A stretch of DNA of 64,000 nt from Terebella lapidaria (taxonomy: Eukaryota; Annelida; Polychaeta; Terebellida; Terebellidae), in contig OX424556.1 of NCBI GenBank assembly GCA_949152475.1, positions 1,240,001 through 1,304,000 of the forward strand. The letters run 5' to 3'. Under the pieces are notes generated by a model. It saw only the letters and a list, made by a program, of their open reading frames with translations. It was not told where the DNA came from and made no database searches. Positions 1 through 12,251 of this stretch are shown here, one piece after another (within the stretch, counting starts at the first letter, position 1; each line of letters begins with the position of its first letter). The position numbers and the translations under genes were made by a program.

Positions 1-124
1 TCATATGACTCTGAAATCATAATGGGTCCGTCAAAACGGTAGTACCAGACCTAAAATCATAAAAGTTTGTCAAAACGGGAGCACTAGACGTGACATCGGG
101 TGACAGGATCGAGTTCACCCGCAC

Positions 125-2670
125 CTGTCTTTGTGGCCACTTTGAGAGCAGTGTGGACGGGTTGTTTCATCTGAGGACAGACAGACTTGTGACTGGCTCC
201 AGCCTTGAGCAAGGCCAGGACCAGATCCTGTGCGCCAGACTTCCACACGGCCAGCGACGAGAAGATGATATCAGAAAGGTTGATCTCCTGGTCGCCTAGC
301 TCTGTTACATACTGTCGTGTGTCTGCACAGTTCAGCAGCAGGATCAGCCCATCCCAGCTCCTCTCCAAGACCAGCTTCTGGACCACATCCCGCCAAACTG
401 CCGTCGGGAGAGCGTAATATTTCAGGACGGCTGCAGGGTCTGCAATCCCAGGATGTTACAGATCATTGTACTCGTCATCAACAACAGTAGCTACTTGTGG
501 TGTGATAGGAACAGTCCCTGTCAGTGAACATTCGTATACATGCTGTTTCCTCACCTTTCAGATGGGTGTGTATCTGTACAGCTAACGTTAGGTATTCAAT
601 TTTTGAGCGGTGGTTCAGGGGTCGACTGAATGCTTCCCTGAGCAATGGGAGTGCTTGTCCATATAGTTCCAGCTTGTATAAAGTCTGGAGAAAGTGAATT
701 TTTCCCTGGCGGACAAAAACAGATATTGTGCGGAAAAGTATGTATAAAATGTTAATAAAAATTACTCAATGCTGGAAATTTTATGAACTACAGCAACATT
801 TCCATAAGCCTATAAACTGTTCATCTCCAAATGAATGCATTTATAAAATGAAGGATACCTTTTCATAAAATGGCAGACACGCGACCACCATTGCTGAGTC
901 TTTGATTGCAAGTTCATAATGTTCTAGTTGATAATGAGCCCGCGAGCGTCCATAGAATAGCATTCCTTGCTGGATACAGTTGTTCCTGACTTGTATAGCA
1001 TCCTACAACAAAACTAGACCAAATTCCTCCAGACTGTTCATCCTCCACCTATTACATTATAAAAATATAGGCTATATGTCTATGTTACATACAAGAATAG
1101 CTTCGGAGTATTTATCCACAGCTTTCTGGAAGTGTTGGTCTCTCATCTTCTCCTCGGCTTGCGCTTGTAACTTGTCTGCATTCACCATCAGAAACTCACC
1201 CACCTGGCTGTCTGCAAAATCAGAAAAAGTTAGCCCAAAGGCTAAGACAGGTTAACGGACAATTTTGGTTCGGCCATGGCAGCATTGGCAGGTAACAGAT
1301 TTTGAGATTTACCAATCAAGGTTCGTGGTGTGAACATATGACCTTGAGATTTATCAATCAAGGTCATCCGTGTGAACTTCGATGTCACCATTACATGTAT
1401 GTGTGCGGCATTTGATAGTCTATATGTTCATTATACAAAGATACATGTATATCTGGGTGGAATCGTTCAGGCCGCTCAAGTCAATTTACACATTCTGAGT
1501 CAGACATTTGGCACTCAAGGTCATCTGACGTCAAGTTCAAGGTCATCATTAGTTGTGCCATATATGTCTTCCTATATGTTCATAATGCAAACATGAGCTC
1601 TATCTGCAAGCATTTCATCTATAGAGGCAAATCTGGGCATTTTTTTTACCCCAAAATGGCTGTTTTGACCTTTCAAGGTCATCCAAGGTCAAATTCAAGG
1701 TCACCACACACGTTGACATATACGACTTCCCATTTGAAAGTGCCAATTTCTAAGCTCTATCTTCAGGCGTTCTAGGAGTACAGTTCCAGCAGCTCTCATT
1801 ATGAAGGAAACAATCGCGGAAAATTTTGTCCAAAATTTTTTTCAAAGGGGGAAATTTTTTTTGGTCTAGAAATGGCCCAAAATAGATAGTAATGCGATTT
1901 GGGCCAAAAATTATTTTTTCGTCGACCCGTCAAAAATTCAAAATGGCCGCCATACGCAGACCGGCGATTCAAGGGCAACCAAACTTATACACATCACAGA
2001 GGTACATAAGGAGAATATTTTGAAACAAAAATCTCAAATCTGATCAGACAGTTTTTGAGAAAATGGCCGCCAAAGTTCAAAATTGACTGTTTTTTGACGA
2101 AAATGGCCGCCATTTTGAAAAAAAAATTAAAATCAGAAAACTAAAAAATACCCCCTTCTCGAATTATTTTAAGGTATCTTTTCCCAAATTTTCATAAAGA
2201 TTGGACCGTAAACGTCCGGTAACCTAAAAAACTGAGTTTCTGCAAATAATGCATGAAGAGAGTATTAATTTGCAGATTGTGCATTAATTTTTTTTCGGCA
2301 TGTTCAAACTTCACTGGAGGGTCATTAGAGTGTATTTTGGAGGATGTATCTGGTTTACATTTGGACAGCTATTTAACCTAATAATATGGGGTGTGCGGTG
2401 GAAAAAGGCTGTGTTTTACACACTGCCTGCCCATGGAGGCGCCACTGTAGCTTCAGATATATAGAGATGACAGGTGTCACATCAACAACGTGTCAATCTC
2501 CCGTCAGCACTCATTCAGGCCGGGGGAAGATTGGGCACTGTCGGACACTGACCGATTTGGAAGATGCCTGGGTCTTGGACAGGTGCACGTGACTCCAGCT
2601 CTCTGGACTTGTGTACTAACTCCCGGACTGTGATCCTGGCGCCGGTCAGATCCGCCTCGGGTTCCGGCAT
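125..2670 (-). CDS. TRANK1-like (TPR and ankyrin repeat) protein, 5' exons only
   Basis: Five minus-strand exons join in phase: 2670-2553 (proposed first exon, ATG at 2670), 1211-1093, 1002-859, 705-555 and 439-125. All have AG acceptors and GT donors (GTCAGT, GTATGT, GTATCC, GTGAGG, GTGCGG), giving about 282 codons. Exons 2-3 encode tetratricopeptide repeats (ADKLQAQAEEKMRDQHFQKA, KYSEAIL, then FYGRSRAHYQLEHYELAIKD). Exon 5 reads like the start of an ankyrin stretch (VLALLKAGASHKSV ... HTALKVATKTG). TPRs followed by ankyrin repeats is the N-terminal order of TRANK1-type proteins, which are several times longer and end in a helicase-like region, so the gene should continue left of position 1. 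Exons 2-5 are well supported. The first exon rests on phase, an ATG and a usable donor only. The molecular role is not well established. Confidence 0.68.
1261..2360. repeat. AT-rich interspersed repeat in intron 1 of the TRANK1-like gene
   Basis: This intronic stretch holds repeated short motifs and no coding signal: two copies of a GAGATTTAYCAATCAAGGT phrase near 1300 and 1347, several AAGGTCA words between 1500 and 1700, and AAATGGCCGCC words near 1943, 2060 and 2102 in A/T runs. It looks like decayed interspersed repeat of a family I cannot name. Confidence 0.35.
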
Positions 2671-4250
2671 CGTGCTCGACTGTTCCTAGGCAGATCTAAA
2701 ATGCGAAAGCGAAACACAATGCCTATAACAGCGAAACACAAAATACAAAGTGCGTCAAAAATACTCACATAAATATGGTACATGTGATTTTGAGGACAAA
2801 CAAATCGGTCTATAGATTCTACACCATTTAATTGTGCCATAGATTTAATTCCATTCATACAGATATGCTAGTATAGGCATAGGCCTACTCATAGGCCAGG
2901 TACCAGAAGTTCCTGAACAATAATATTTGTTTGTCCTCTGACTAGACTGTGTCCAGCCCATCTATCCGGTAAGCACAGGACCTAAATATAGGCGAATGTT
3001 CGCTGAGTTATCCCCACTGATTTATAAGGGATAAAACTGTGGCGTGACACAAATCTAGAGGGATCTCCCTTGTGATCTGAGACACGAGAGGCGAATTCTA
3101 GTCATAGATATCATATAAAAGCTGAATATAGTCATAGGCCTAAATAGATATCATATAGCGAATGTTTCCGAACGTTTTTGCGCTGTACGTACGCTACGCG
3201 CTGTAGTCTGGTACAGGGTAATCCGCAAAGCTAGCCACAAGTCTAGGCCTATCCACTAATCTAGGCAACTCTAGTTCAGAGCCCACGACTCCCTCTCCAG
3301 AAAGCTATTAGGCCTACCTGTAAATATAGACTCTCGCCGCTCGCGAAATTTATAGGCCTCGATGGCCCAAGTATCATGCACTGCGCCCTAACTAAATGAA
3401 TGCCTTTCAATCCGTCTGTCACCTTTTTAATCCTAATTGAATATAGAGGAAGGCGCAGTGTATGATACTTGGGCCCTACCGTACCGAATCGTATATCCTC
3501 GTTCAGAACCAATGCGAATGATGAATATATCAAGTTCCTGTGAAAATGCCAGTGGTATTTCTCTCTCTGACCATAGATCCTCAGCCACTGCTCTGATCAA
3601 AGTCAGTACACGTACGAGTTACTCGATTCCGGCTGATCCAGAACAGACACTCAATCAATATCCGTGCAGGCCTGTTAGATGTAGAAGCCTATGTGGGTAA
3701 CTCGGGATTCCGCACAGCAGCCGCCACGTGTCGATCGATAATGCACAAAACTAAGCGACTAACCCACATGACCTAACAATGGTTTCGGTTTCCCAAATAT
3801 AACCCAAGGACTTTCCACTTTCTAGCTTGCCGCATTCATTCACTAGAAACTTCTTGTGTGCGGTTGAAAGTTTGTAGTCTACTTGTTACGTAGAGCGGAC
3901 ATAGCCTATACACGCTATATGTCTATGTAGGGACAATTATTGCAGGGTCTATGCACGGGGCCACCTCGGTAGGGTGTGTACTGTGCCTACCACCTCGGCA
4001 GAATGTTCCACATGAATCAGTAGGCCTACTAGGCTATTTTAGGCCTGGAATGAGACTTGACAAAAATATTCCAATTATTACCCTAATTGATCAGTTTGTT
4101 AATAACAAGCGAAGAAACTCGAAACCGTGAATTCTCACGCAGATCAATTGTTCTAAATATTCCTCTGGTTCAGAGGAATAGCACTGGTTCATAAGTGTCT
4201 GAGTGGAGAAGCCCCTCTATATTTGCGGGAACTGATAGTCTTCAAAGTGC
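2671..4250. other. Upstream of the TRANK1-like gene, no gene seen
   Basis: No ORF here shows protein-family features. The DNA is rich in TAGGCCTA-type words (for example near 2870-2900 and 4020-4045). The only structure I could define is the inverted repeat at 3364-3475. The part next to 2670 should contain the promoter and 5' UTR of the minus-strand gene, but no core element can be pinpointed. Confidence 0.4.
3364..3475. repeat. Short hairpin / MITE-like inverted repeat
   Basis: Arms at 3364-3387 and 3452-3475 are inverted copies of GGCCCAAGTATCATRCACTG followed by CGCC, with one mismatch, around a ~64-bp loop. No clear target-site duplication is visible. It could be a small MITE or a transcribed hairpin. 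Confidence 0.5.
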
Positions 4251-4265
4251 CAAGGAGGTCTGGCA

Positions 4266-4548
4266 TGCGATCTGGACATGACGCTCGGGTGCTGGAAGTC
4301 CCCACCACAACCTGTAGAACGTTTCCGACCGCTCGTTTGACGTGGCGGTCCAAAAATGTGGAACAACCTTCCAGCGGATATCAGAAATGAAAGCACATTC
4401 TCTGTCTTCAAACGAAAACTCAAAACACTATTGTTTCAACATGCCTTCCAGTGAAATGTATTATTAATCTAATTTTATGAACAGCGCTATTGATAATGTT
4501 GAACATTCAAAGGGCGCTATATTAGGTTATCAATGTATGTATGTAATA
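4266..4548 (+). mobile_element. 3' end of a non-LTR retrotransposon (LINE)
   Basis: The translation shows the typical C-terminus of CR1/RTE-like reverse transcriptases: RVLEVPTTTCRTF at about 4287-4325, then, after a frame change, PKMWNNLPADIRNESTFSVF and KRKLKTLLF, ending in a stop near 4452. The untranslated tail ends in an ATGTATGTATGT run at 4533-4545, as many LINE 3' ends do. The piece is strongly 5'-truncated and abuts the 56-bp satellite. The family assignment is by pattern only. Confidence 0.6.
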
Positions 4549-4551
4549 TTT

Positions 4552-7500
4552 TTCTGAGCACCCTATTACAACCATTACTGGGGTGGAGCTTGTCCATGCG
4601 TTCCTCTGAGCATACTAATACCACTGGTCTTTACTGGGATGGAGCTTGTCCATGCCTTCCTCTGAGCACCCTAATATCACTGGTCATTATTGGGGTGGAT
4701 CTTGTCCATGCGTTCCTCTGAGCACCCTAATACCACTGGTCTTTACTGGGGTGGAGCTTGTCCATGCTTTCCTCTGAGCACTCTTATAGCACTGGTCATT
4801 ACTGGGGTGGAGCTTGTCCATGCGTTCCTCTGAGCACCCTAATACCACTGGTCTTTACTGGGATGGAGCTTGTCCATGCCTTCCTCTGAGCACCCTAATA
4901 CCACTGGTCATTACTGGGGTGGAGCTTGTCCATGCCATCCTCTGACCACCCTAATACCACTGGTCATTACTGGTGTGGAGCTTGTCCATGCGTTCCTCTG
5001 AGCACCCTAATACCACTGGTCATTACTGGGGTGGAGCTTGTCCATGCGTTCCTGTGGCACCCTAATACCACTGGTCATTACTGGGGTGGAGCTAGTCCAT
5101 GCGTTCCTCTGAGCACCCTAATACCACTGGTCATTACTGGGGTGGAGCTTGTCCATGTGTTCCTCTGAGCACCCTAATACCACTGGTCATTACTGGGGTG
5201 GAGCTTGTCCATGCGTTCCTCTGGCACCCTAATACCACTGGTCACTACTGGGGTGGAGCTTGTCCATGCGTTCCTCTGGGCACCCTAATACCACTGGTCA
5301 TTACTGGGGTGGAGCTTGTCCATGTGTTCCTCTGAGCACCCTAATACCACTGGTCATTACTGGGGTGGATCTTGTCCATGCCTTCCTCTGAGCACCCTAA
5401 TACCACTGGTCACTACTGGGGTGGAGCTTGTCCATGCGTTCCTCTGAGCACCCTAATACCACTGGCCATTACTGGGGAGGAGCTTGTCCATGCGTTCCTC
5501 TGAGCACCCTAATACCACTGGTCATTACTGGGGTGGAGCTTGTCCATGGGTTCCTCTGGCACCCTAATACCACTGGTCATTACTGGGGTGGAGCTTGTCC
5601 ATGCGTTCCTCTGGCACCCTAATACCACTGGTCATTACTGGGGTGGAGCTTGTCCATGCGTTCCTCTGAGCAACCTAATACCACTGGTCATTACTGGGGT
5701 GGAGCTTGTCCATGCGTTCCTCTGGCACCCTAATACCACTGGTCATTACTGGGGTGGAGCTTGTCCATGCGTTCCTCTGAGCAACCTAATACCACTGGTC
5801 ATTACTGGGGTGGAGCTTGTCCATGCGTTCCTTTGAGCACCCTAATACCACTGGTCATTACTGGGGTGGAGCTTGTCCATGTGTTCCTCTGAGCACCCTA
5901 ATACCACTGGTCATTACTGGGGTGGAGCTTGTCCATGCGTTCCTCTGAGCAACCTAATACCACTGGTCATTACTGGGGTGGAGCTTGTCCATGCGTTCCT
6001 CTGGCACCCTAATACCACTGGTCACTACTGGGGTGGAGCTTGTCCATGCGTTCCTCTGGCACCCTAATACCACTGGTCACTACTGGGGTGGAGCTTGTCC
6101 ATGTGTTCCTCTGAGCACCCTAAGACCACTGGTCATTACTGGGGTGGAGCTTGTCCATGCGTTCCTCTGGCACCCTAATACCACTGGTCATTATTGGGGT
6201 GGAGCTTGTTCATGCGTTCCTCTGGCACCCTAATACCACTGGTTATTACTGGGGTGGAGCTTGTCCATGCGTTCCTCTGAGCACCCTAATACCACTGGTC
6301 ATTACTGGGGTGGAGCTTGTCCATGCTTTCCTCTGGCACCCTAATACCACTGGTCACTACTGGGGTGGAGCTTGTCCATGTGTTCCTCTGAGCACCCTAA
6401 GACCACTGGTCATTACTGGGGTGGAGCTTGTCCATGCGTTCCTCTGGCACCCTAATACCACTGGTCATTATTGGGGTGGAGCTTGTCCATGCGTTCCTCT
6501 GAGCACCCTAATACCACTGGTCATTACTGGGGTGGAGCTTGTCCATGCGTTCCTCTGGCACCCTAATACCACTGGTCATTACTGGGGTGGAGCTTGTCCA
6601 TGCGTTCCTCTGGCACCCTAATACCACTGGTCATTACTGGGGTGGAGCTTGTCCATGCGTTCCTCTGGCACCCTAATACCACTGGTCATTACTGGGATGG
6701 AGCTTGTCCATGCGTTCCTCTGGCACCCTAATACCACTGGTCATTACTGGGGTGGAGCTTGTCCATGCGTTCCTCTGGCACCCTAATACCACTGGTCATT
6801 ACTGGTGTGGAGCTTGTCTATGCGTTCCTCCGAGCACCCTAATACCACTGGTCATTACTGGGGTGGGGCTTGTCCATGTGTTCCTCTGAGCACCCTAATA
6901 CCACTTGTCATTACTGGGGTGGAGCTTGTCCATGCCTTTTTCTGAGTACCCTAATACAACTGGTCATTACTGGGGTGGAGCTTGTCCATGCCTTTTTCTG
7001 AGTACCCTAATACCACTGATCATTACTGGGGTGGAGCTTGTCCATGCGTTCCTCTGAGTACCCTAATACCACTGGTCATTACTGGGGTGGAGCTTGTCCA
7101 TGCGTTCCTCTGAGCAACCTAATACCACTGGTCATTACTGGTGTGAGCTTGTTAATGCGTTCTTCTGAGCACCCTAATACCACTGGTCATTACTCGGGTG
7201 GAGCTTGTCCATGCGTTCCTCTGACCACCCTAATACCACTGGTCATTATTGGGGTAGAGCTTGTCCATGCGTTCCTCTGAGCACCCTAATACCACTGGTC
7301 ATTGCTGGGGTGGAGCATGTCCATGCGTTCCTCTGAGCACCCTAATACCACTGGTCATTACTGGGGTGGAGCTTGTGCATGCGTTTCTCTGAGCACCCTA
7401 ATACCACTGGTAATTACTGGGGTGGAGCTTGTTCATGCGTTTCTCTGAGCACCCTAATACCACTGGTAATAACTGGGGTGGATCTTGTCTAATGTGTTCC

Positions 7501-10500
7501 TCTGAGCACCCTAATACCACTGGTCATTACTGGGGTGGAGCTTGTGCATGCGTTTCTCTGAGCACCCTAATACCACTGGTAATTACTGGGGTGGAGCTTG
7601 TTCATGCGTTTCTCTGAGCACCCTAATACCACTGGTAATAACTGGGGTGGATCTTGTCTAATGTGTTCCTCTGAGCACCCTAATACCACTGGTCATTACT
7701 GGGGTGGAGCTTGTCCATGTGTTCCTCTGAGCAGCCTAATACCACTGGTCATTACTGGAGTGGGGCATGTCCATGCGTTCCTCTGAGCACCCTAATACCA
7801 CTGGCCATTACTGGGGTGGAGCTTGTCCATGTGATCCTCTGAGCACCCTAATACCACTGGTCATTACTGGGGTGGAGCTTGTCCATACGTTCCTCTGAGC
7901 ACCCTAATACCACTGGTCATTACTGGGGTGGAGCTTGTACATGTTTTCATCTGAGCATTCTAATACAAGAGGTCACTACTGGGGTGGAGCATGTCCATGC
8001 GTTCCTCTGAGCACCCTAATACCACTGGTCATTACTGGGGTGGAGCTTGTCCATGTGTTCCTCTGAGCACCCTAATACCACTGGTCATTACTGGGGTGGA
8101 GCTTGTCCATGCGTTCCTCTGAGCACCCTAATACCACTGGTCATTACTGGGGTAGAGCTTGTCCATGCTTTCCTCTGAGCACCCTAATACCACTGGTCAT
8201 TACTGGGGTGGAGCTTGTCCATGCGTTCCTCTGAGCACCCTAATACCACTTGTCATTACTGGGGTGGAGCTTGTCCATGCGTTCCTCTGAGCACCCTAAT
8301 ACCACTGGTCATTACTGGGATGGAGCTTGTCCATGCTTTCCACTGAGCACCCTAATACCACTGGTCATTACTGGGGTGGAGCTTGTCCATGCGATCCTCT
8401 GAGCACCCTAATACCACTGGTCATTACTGGGGTGGAGCTTGTTCATGCGTTACTCTGAGCACCCTAATACCACTGGTCATTACTGGGGTAGAGCTTGTCC
8501 ATGTGTTCCTCTGAGCACCCTAATACCACTGGTCATTACTGGGGTGGAGCTTGTCCATGCGTTTCTCTGAGCACCCTAATACCACTGGTCATTACTGGGG
8601 TGGAGCTTGTCCATGCGTTCCTCTGAGCACCCTAATACCACTGGTCATTACTGGGGTGGAGCTTGTCCATGTGTTCCTCTGAGCACCCTAATACCACTGA
8701 TCAATACTGGGGTGGAGCTTGTCCATGCCTTCCTCTGAGTACCCTAATACCACTGGTCATTACTGGGGTGGAGCTTGTCCATGTGTTCCTCTGAGCACCC
8801 TAATACCACTGGTCATTACTGGGGTGGAGCTTGTCCATGCTTTCCTCTGAGCACCCTAATACCACTGGTCATTACTGGGGTGGAGCTTGTCCATGTGTTC
8901 CTCTGAGTACCCTAATACCACTGGTCATTACTGGGGTAGAGCCTGTCCATGCGTTCCTCTGAGCACCCTAATACCACTGGTCATTACTGGTTGGAGCTTG
9001 TCCATGTGTTCCTCTGAGCACCCTAATACCACCGGTCATTACTGGGGTGGAGCTTGTCCATGTGTTCCTCTGAGCACCCTAATACCACTGGTCATTACTG
9101 GGGTGGAGCTTGTCCATGCTTTCCTCTGAGCACCCTAATACCACTGGTCATTACTGATTGGAGCTTGTCCATGTGTTCCTCTGAGCACCCTAATACCACT
9201 GGTCATTACTGGTGTGGGGCTTGTCCATGTGTTCCTCTGAGCACCCTAATACCACTGGTCATTACTGGTGTGGGGCTTGTCCATGCCTTCCTCTGAGCAC
9301 CCTAATACCACTTGTCATTACTGGGGTGGAGCTTGTCCATGCCTTCCTCTGAGCACCCTAATACCGCTGGCCAATACTGGGGTGGAGCTTGTCCATGCCT
9401 TCCTCTGAGCACCCTAATACCACTGGTCATTACTGGGGTGGAGCTTGTCCATGCCTTCCTCTGAGCACCCTAATACCACTGGTTATTACTGGGGTGGAGC
9501 TTGTCCATGCGTTCCTCTGAGCACCCTAATACCACTGGTCATTACTGGGATGGAGCTTGTCCATGTCTTCCTCTGAGCACCCTATTACCACTGGTCATTA
9601 CTGGGGTGGAGCTTGTCCATGCGTTCCTCTGAGCACCCTAATACCACTGGTCATTACTGGGGTGGAGCTTGTCCATGCGTTCCTCTGAGCACCCTAATAC
9701 CACTGGTCATTACTGGTGTGGAGCTTGTCCATGCGATCCTCTGAGCACCCTAATACCACTGGTCATTACTGGGGTGGAGCTTGTCCATGCGATCCTCTGA
9801 GCACCCTAATACCACTGGTCATTACTGGGGTGGAGCTTGTCCATGCCTTCCTCTGAGCACCCTAATACCACTGGTCATTACTGGGGTGGAGCTTGTCCAT
9901 GCTTTCCTCTGAGCACCCTAATACCACTGGTCATTACTGGGGTGGAGCTTGTCCATGTGTTCCTCTGAGCACCCTAATACCACTGGTCATTACTGGGGTG
10001 GGGCTTGTGCATGCGTTCCTCTGAGCACCCTAATACCACTGGTCATTACTGGGGTGGAGCTTGTCCATGTGTTCCTCTGAGCACCCTAATACCACTGGTC
10101 ATTACTGGGGTGGAGCTTGTCCATGTGTTCCTCTGAGCACCCTAATAGCACTGGTCATTACTGGTGTGGAGCGTGTCCATGCGATCCTCTGAGCACCCTA
10201 ATACCACTGGTCATTACTGGGGTGGAGCTTGTCCATGCGTTCCTCTGAGCACCCTAATACCACTGGTCATTACTGGGGTGGAGCTTGTCCATGTGTTCCT
10301 CTGAGCACCCTAATACCACTGGTCATTACTGGGGTGGAGCTTGTCCATGCGTTCCTCTGAGCACCCTAATACCACTGGTCATTACTGGGGTAGAGCTTGT
10401 CCATGTGTTCCTCTGAGCACCCTAATACCACTGGTCATTACTGGGGTGAAGCTTGTCCATGCGTTCCACTGAGCACCCTAATACCACTGGTCATTACTGG

Positions 10501-10744
10501 GGTGGAGCTTGTCCATGCGTTCCTCTGAGCACCCTAATACCACTGGTCATTACTGGGGTGGAGCTTGTCCATGCGTTCCTCTGAGCACCCTAATACCACT
10601 GGTCATGACTGGGGTAGAGCTTGTCCAAGCGTTCCTCTGAGCACCCTAATACCACTGGTCATTACTGGGGTGGAGCTTGTCCATGCGTTCCTCTGAGCAC
10701 CCTAATACCGCTGGTCATTACTGGGTGGAGCTTGTCCATGCGTT
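4552..10744. repeat. 56-bp minisatellite, about 110 units
   Basis: A head-to-tail array whose unit is GGTCATTACTGGGGTGGAGC, then TTGTCCATGCGTTCCTCTGA, then GCACCCTAATACCACT. Most units are 56 bp. Between about 5040 and 6800 many units are 55 bp because GAGCACC is shortened to GGCACC. Higher-order repeats occur, for instance a 169-bp block near 7411 repeated near 7580. Open frames inside (PNTTGHYWGGACPCVPL and similar) are by-products of the repeat. It lies between the TRANK1-like gene and receptor gene A. Confidence 0.97.
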
Positions 10745-12251
10745 AGTTGATTTTCACCCGCAATTTTTATCGAGTTGCCCATTATTCTTGCCAAAACGTG
10801 TGGGCCTAATAGTTGCGCTTTCCACAAAGGATCATGGTGTGTGTTTTCTTGCTCTGTTGCTCAATATTGGCTACTCACAGTAGTTGTGAATTAGGTATAC
10901 ACCACAATCATATATTACATTGGTGTCAATGATAAAGAAATTTTTTTTTAAAAAAAAAAGCAAGCCAGAATAAACCTCCGTGTATTAGCAATTTCTTTAC
11001 ATTGGAACAAAATAATACCAGATTTGTGCAAATACACCTATGCCAAACTATTTGAATGTCCCTCGAGTTAAAAGTTTCATTTAAAGCTGCTGCCTTCGAA
11101 TGTATGCAATATTTTTTTCAAAACCAATTTTTTGGTAAACACATTTAATGCAATATAACAAAAGGTGTGCTCAATGATTTTGACGATTACAGTCCGTTCG
11201 AGTTGTCTTTTCATCCGTTTTATTGCCCTTTTTGTACCGGTTTTGTAAATAAACAAACGAAGTGTAGGCATATCCATCAAACCCGAATGTAAACAAATGC
11301 TCAAATCGCGCTTCAAAGTCCACATCGAGTACATTTTCCAGTTAGTATGTGCATATATAGTAGTAGTTGTTGTTGTGAGAAAATAATCAGTGATATACCT
11401 TGATGTCGTGGAATTATCAGTCTATCTCGCAATTCTATGCTTTGTTTACATCTGCGTGTGATGGATACAGATCCTGTATTTACGCGAGAACCGCCAGTTC
11501 AAATGAGCAAAATTTCCCTGAGGACTGGTTATTTTCATTACATTTGATGTGAGTATGTTTCAGTCAGTTAGTTTAGCATGTTTAATATGAAATATAGTTT
11601 TCAAAAAATATTGACTGGTTCCGAAGGCAGCTGCTTTAGATCACATTTTTTTGGCGCGCAATGATACAAATGCAATTTACTTGTTTACAAAATTGTTTTG
11701 TTTTTCAGCCAAGCATTAGTTTGCCATTGCATGATCAACAATTAAACACACAATACATTTCTGGGCAGAAAACACTGACATACCACACATTTCCCTAACA
11801 TCTCACACCTTTCCCACTAGATTTACTTTCTTTAAGCCGATTTATTCCGCAATACGATTAAAATGATGGTGATTCGTGTCAATACATGTATTACACAGAA
11901 TATATTTGTTTGCGTCCAAAATCTTAAGTTAATTAAACACTTTTTTGTAAGGTGAAGCAAAGGTGGAGGTCTTTGGGTGAGTGATCCTTGATGTCCAACC
12001 AGCAATATGGCTGTCTATGTAGGCCTATGTATTATGTACTTTCTCCGGTTATGCGTGGTTATTTTGTATTGTTTATATGGCGTGGTTCGTCGTATGGCTT
12101 GAGTGTTTTCATTCTGCTTCAAGTGGTATACAACTCGTTCGACGAAGTTGAGCCTCGATCAGATTGTTGTTACATTCTGGACTAGATGGGAAGTTGGCCT
12201 CCGACCATGCAAGGTGGTGGTTCTTGTTACCGTCATGTTCCTGTTCTAGTC
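10745..12251. other. Spacer downstream of receptor gene A
   Basis: AT-rich DNA between the 56-bp satellite and the stop codon of gene A. Apart from the inverted-repeat element at 11082-11638 I see no gene. The right part must hold the 3' UTR of gene A. Confidence 0.5.
11082..11638. mobile_element. Non-autonomous DNA transposon with ~45-bp imperfect TIRs
   Basis: The left end (TAAAGCTGCTGCCTTCG..., on to AATATTTTTTTCAAAAC near 11108) and the reverse complement of the right end (TAAAGCAGCTGCCTTCG..., on to AATATTTTTTGAAAAC) match over about 45 bp with a few differences. The interior is AT-rich without a transposase. The target duplication is not clear, so the superfamily is open. Confidence 0.6.

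Noticed and set aside
1490-1720. Cluster of AAGGTCA words as nuclear-receptor response elements
   Set aside because: They lie in an intronic interspersed repeat with irregular spacing; such words are common in repeats and nothing ties them to regulation.
4533-10883. Series of ORFs with PNTTGHYWGGACPCVPL repeats
   Set aside because: By-product of the 56-bp satellite; no start context, splice sites or codon bias.
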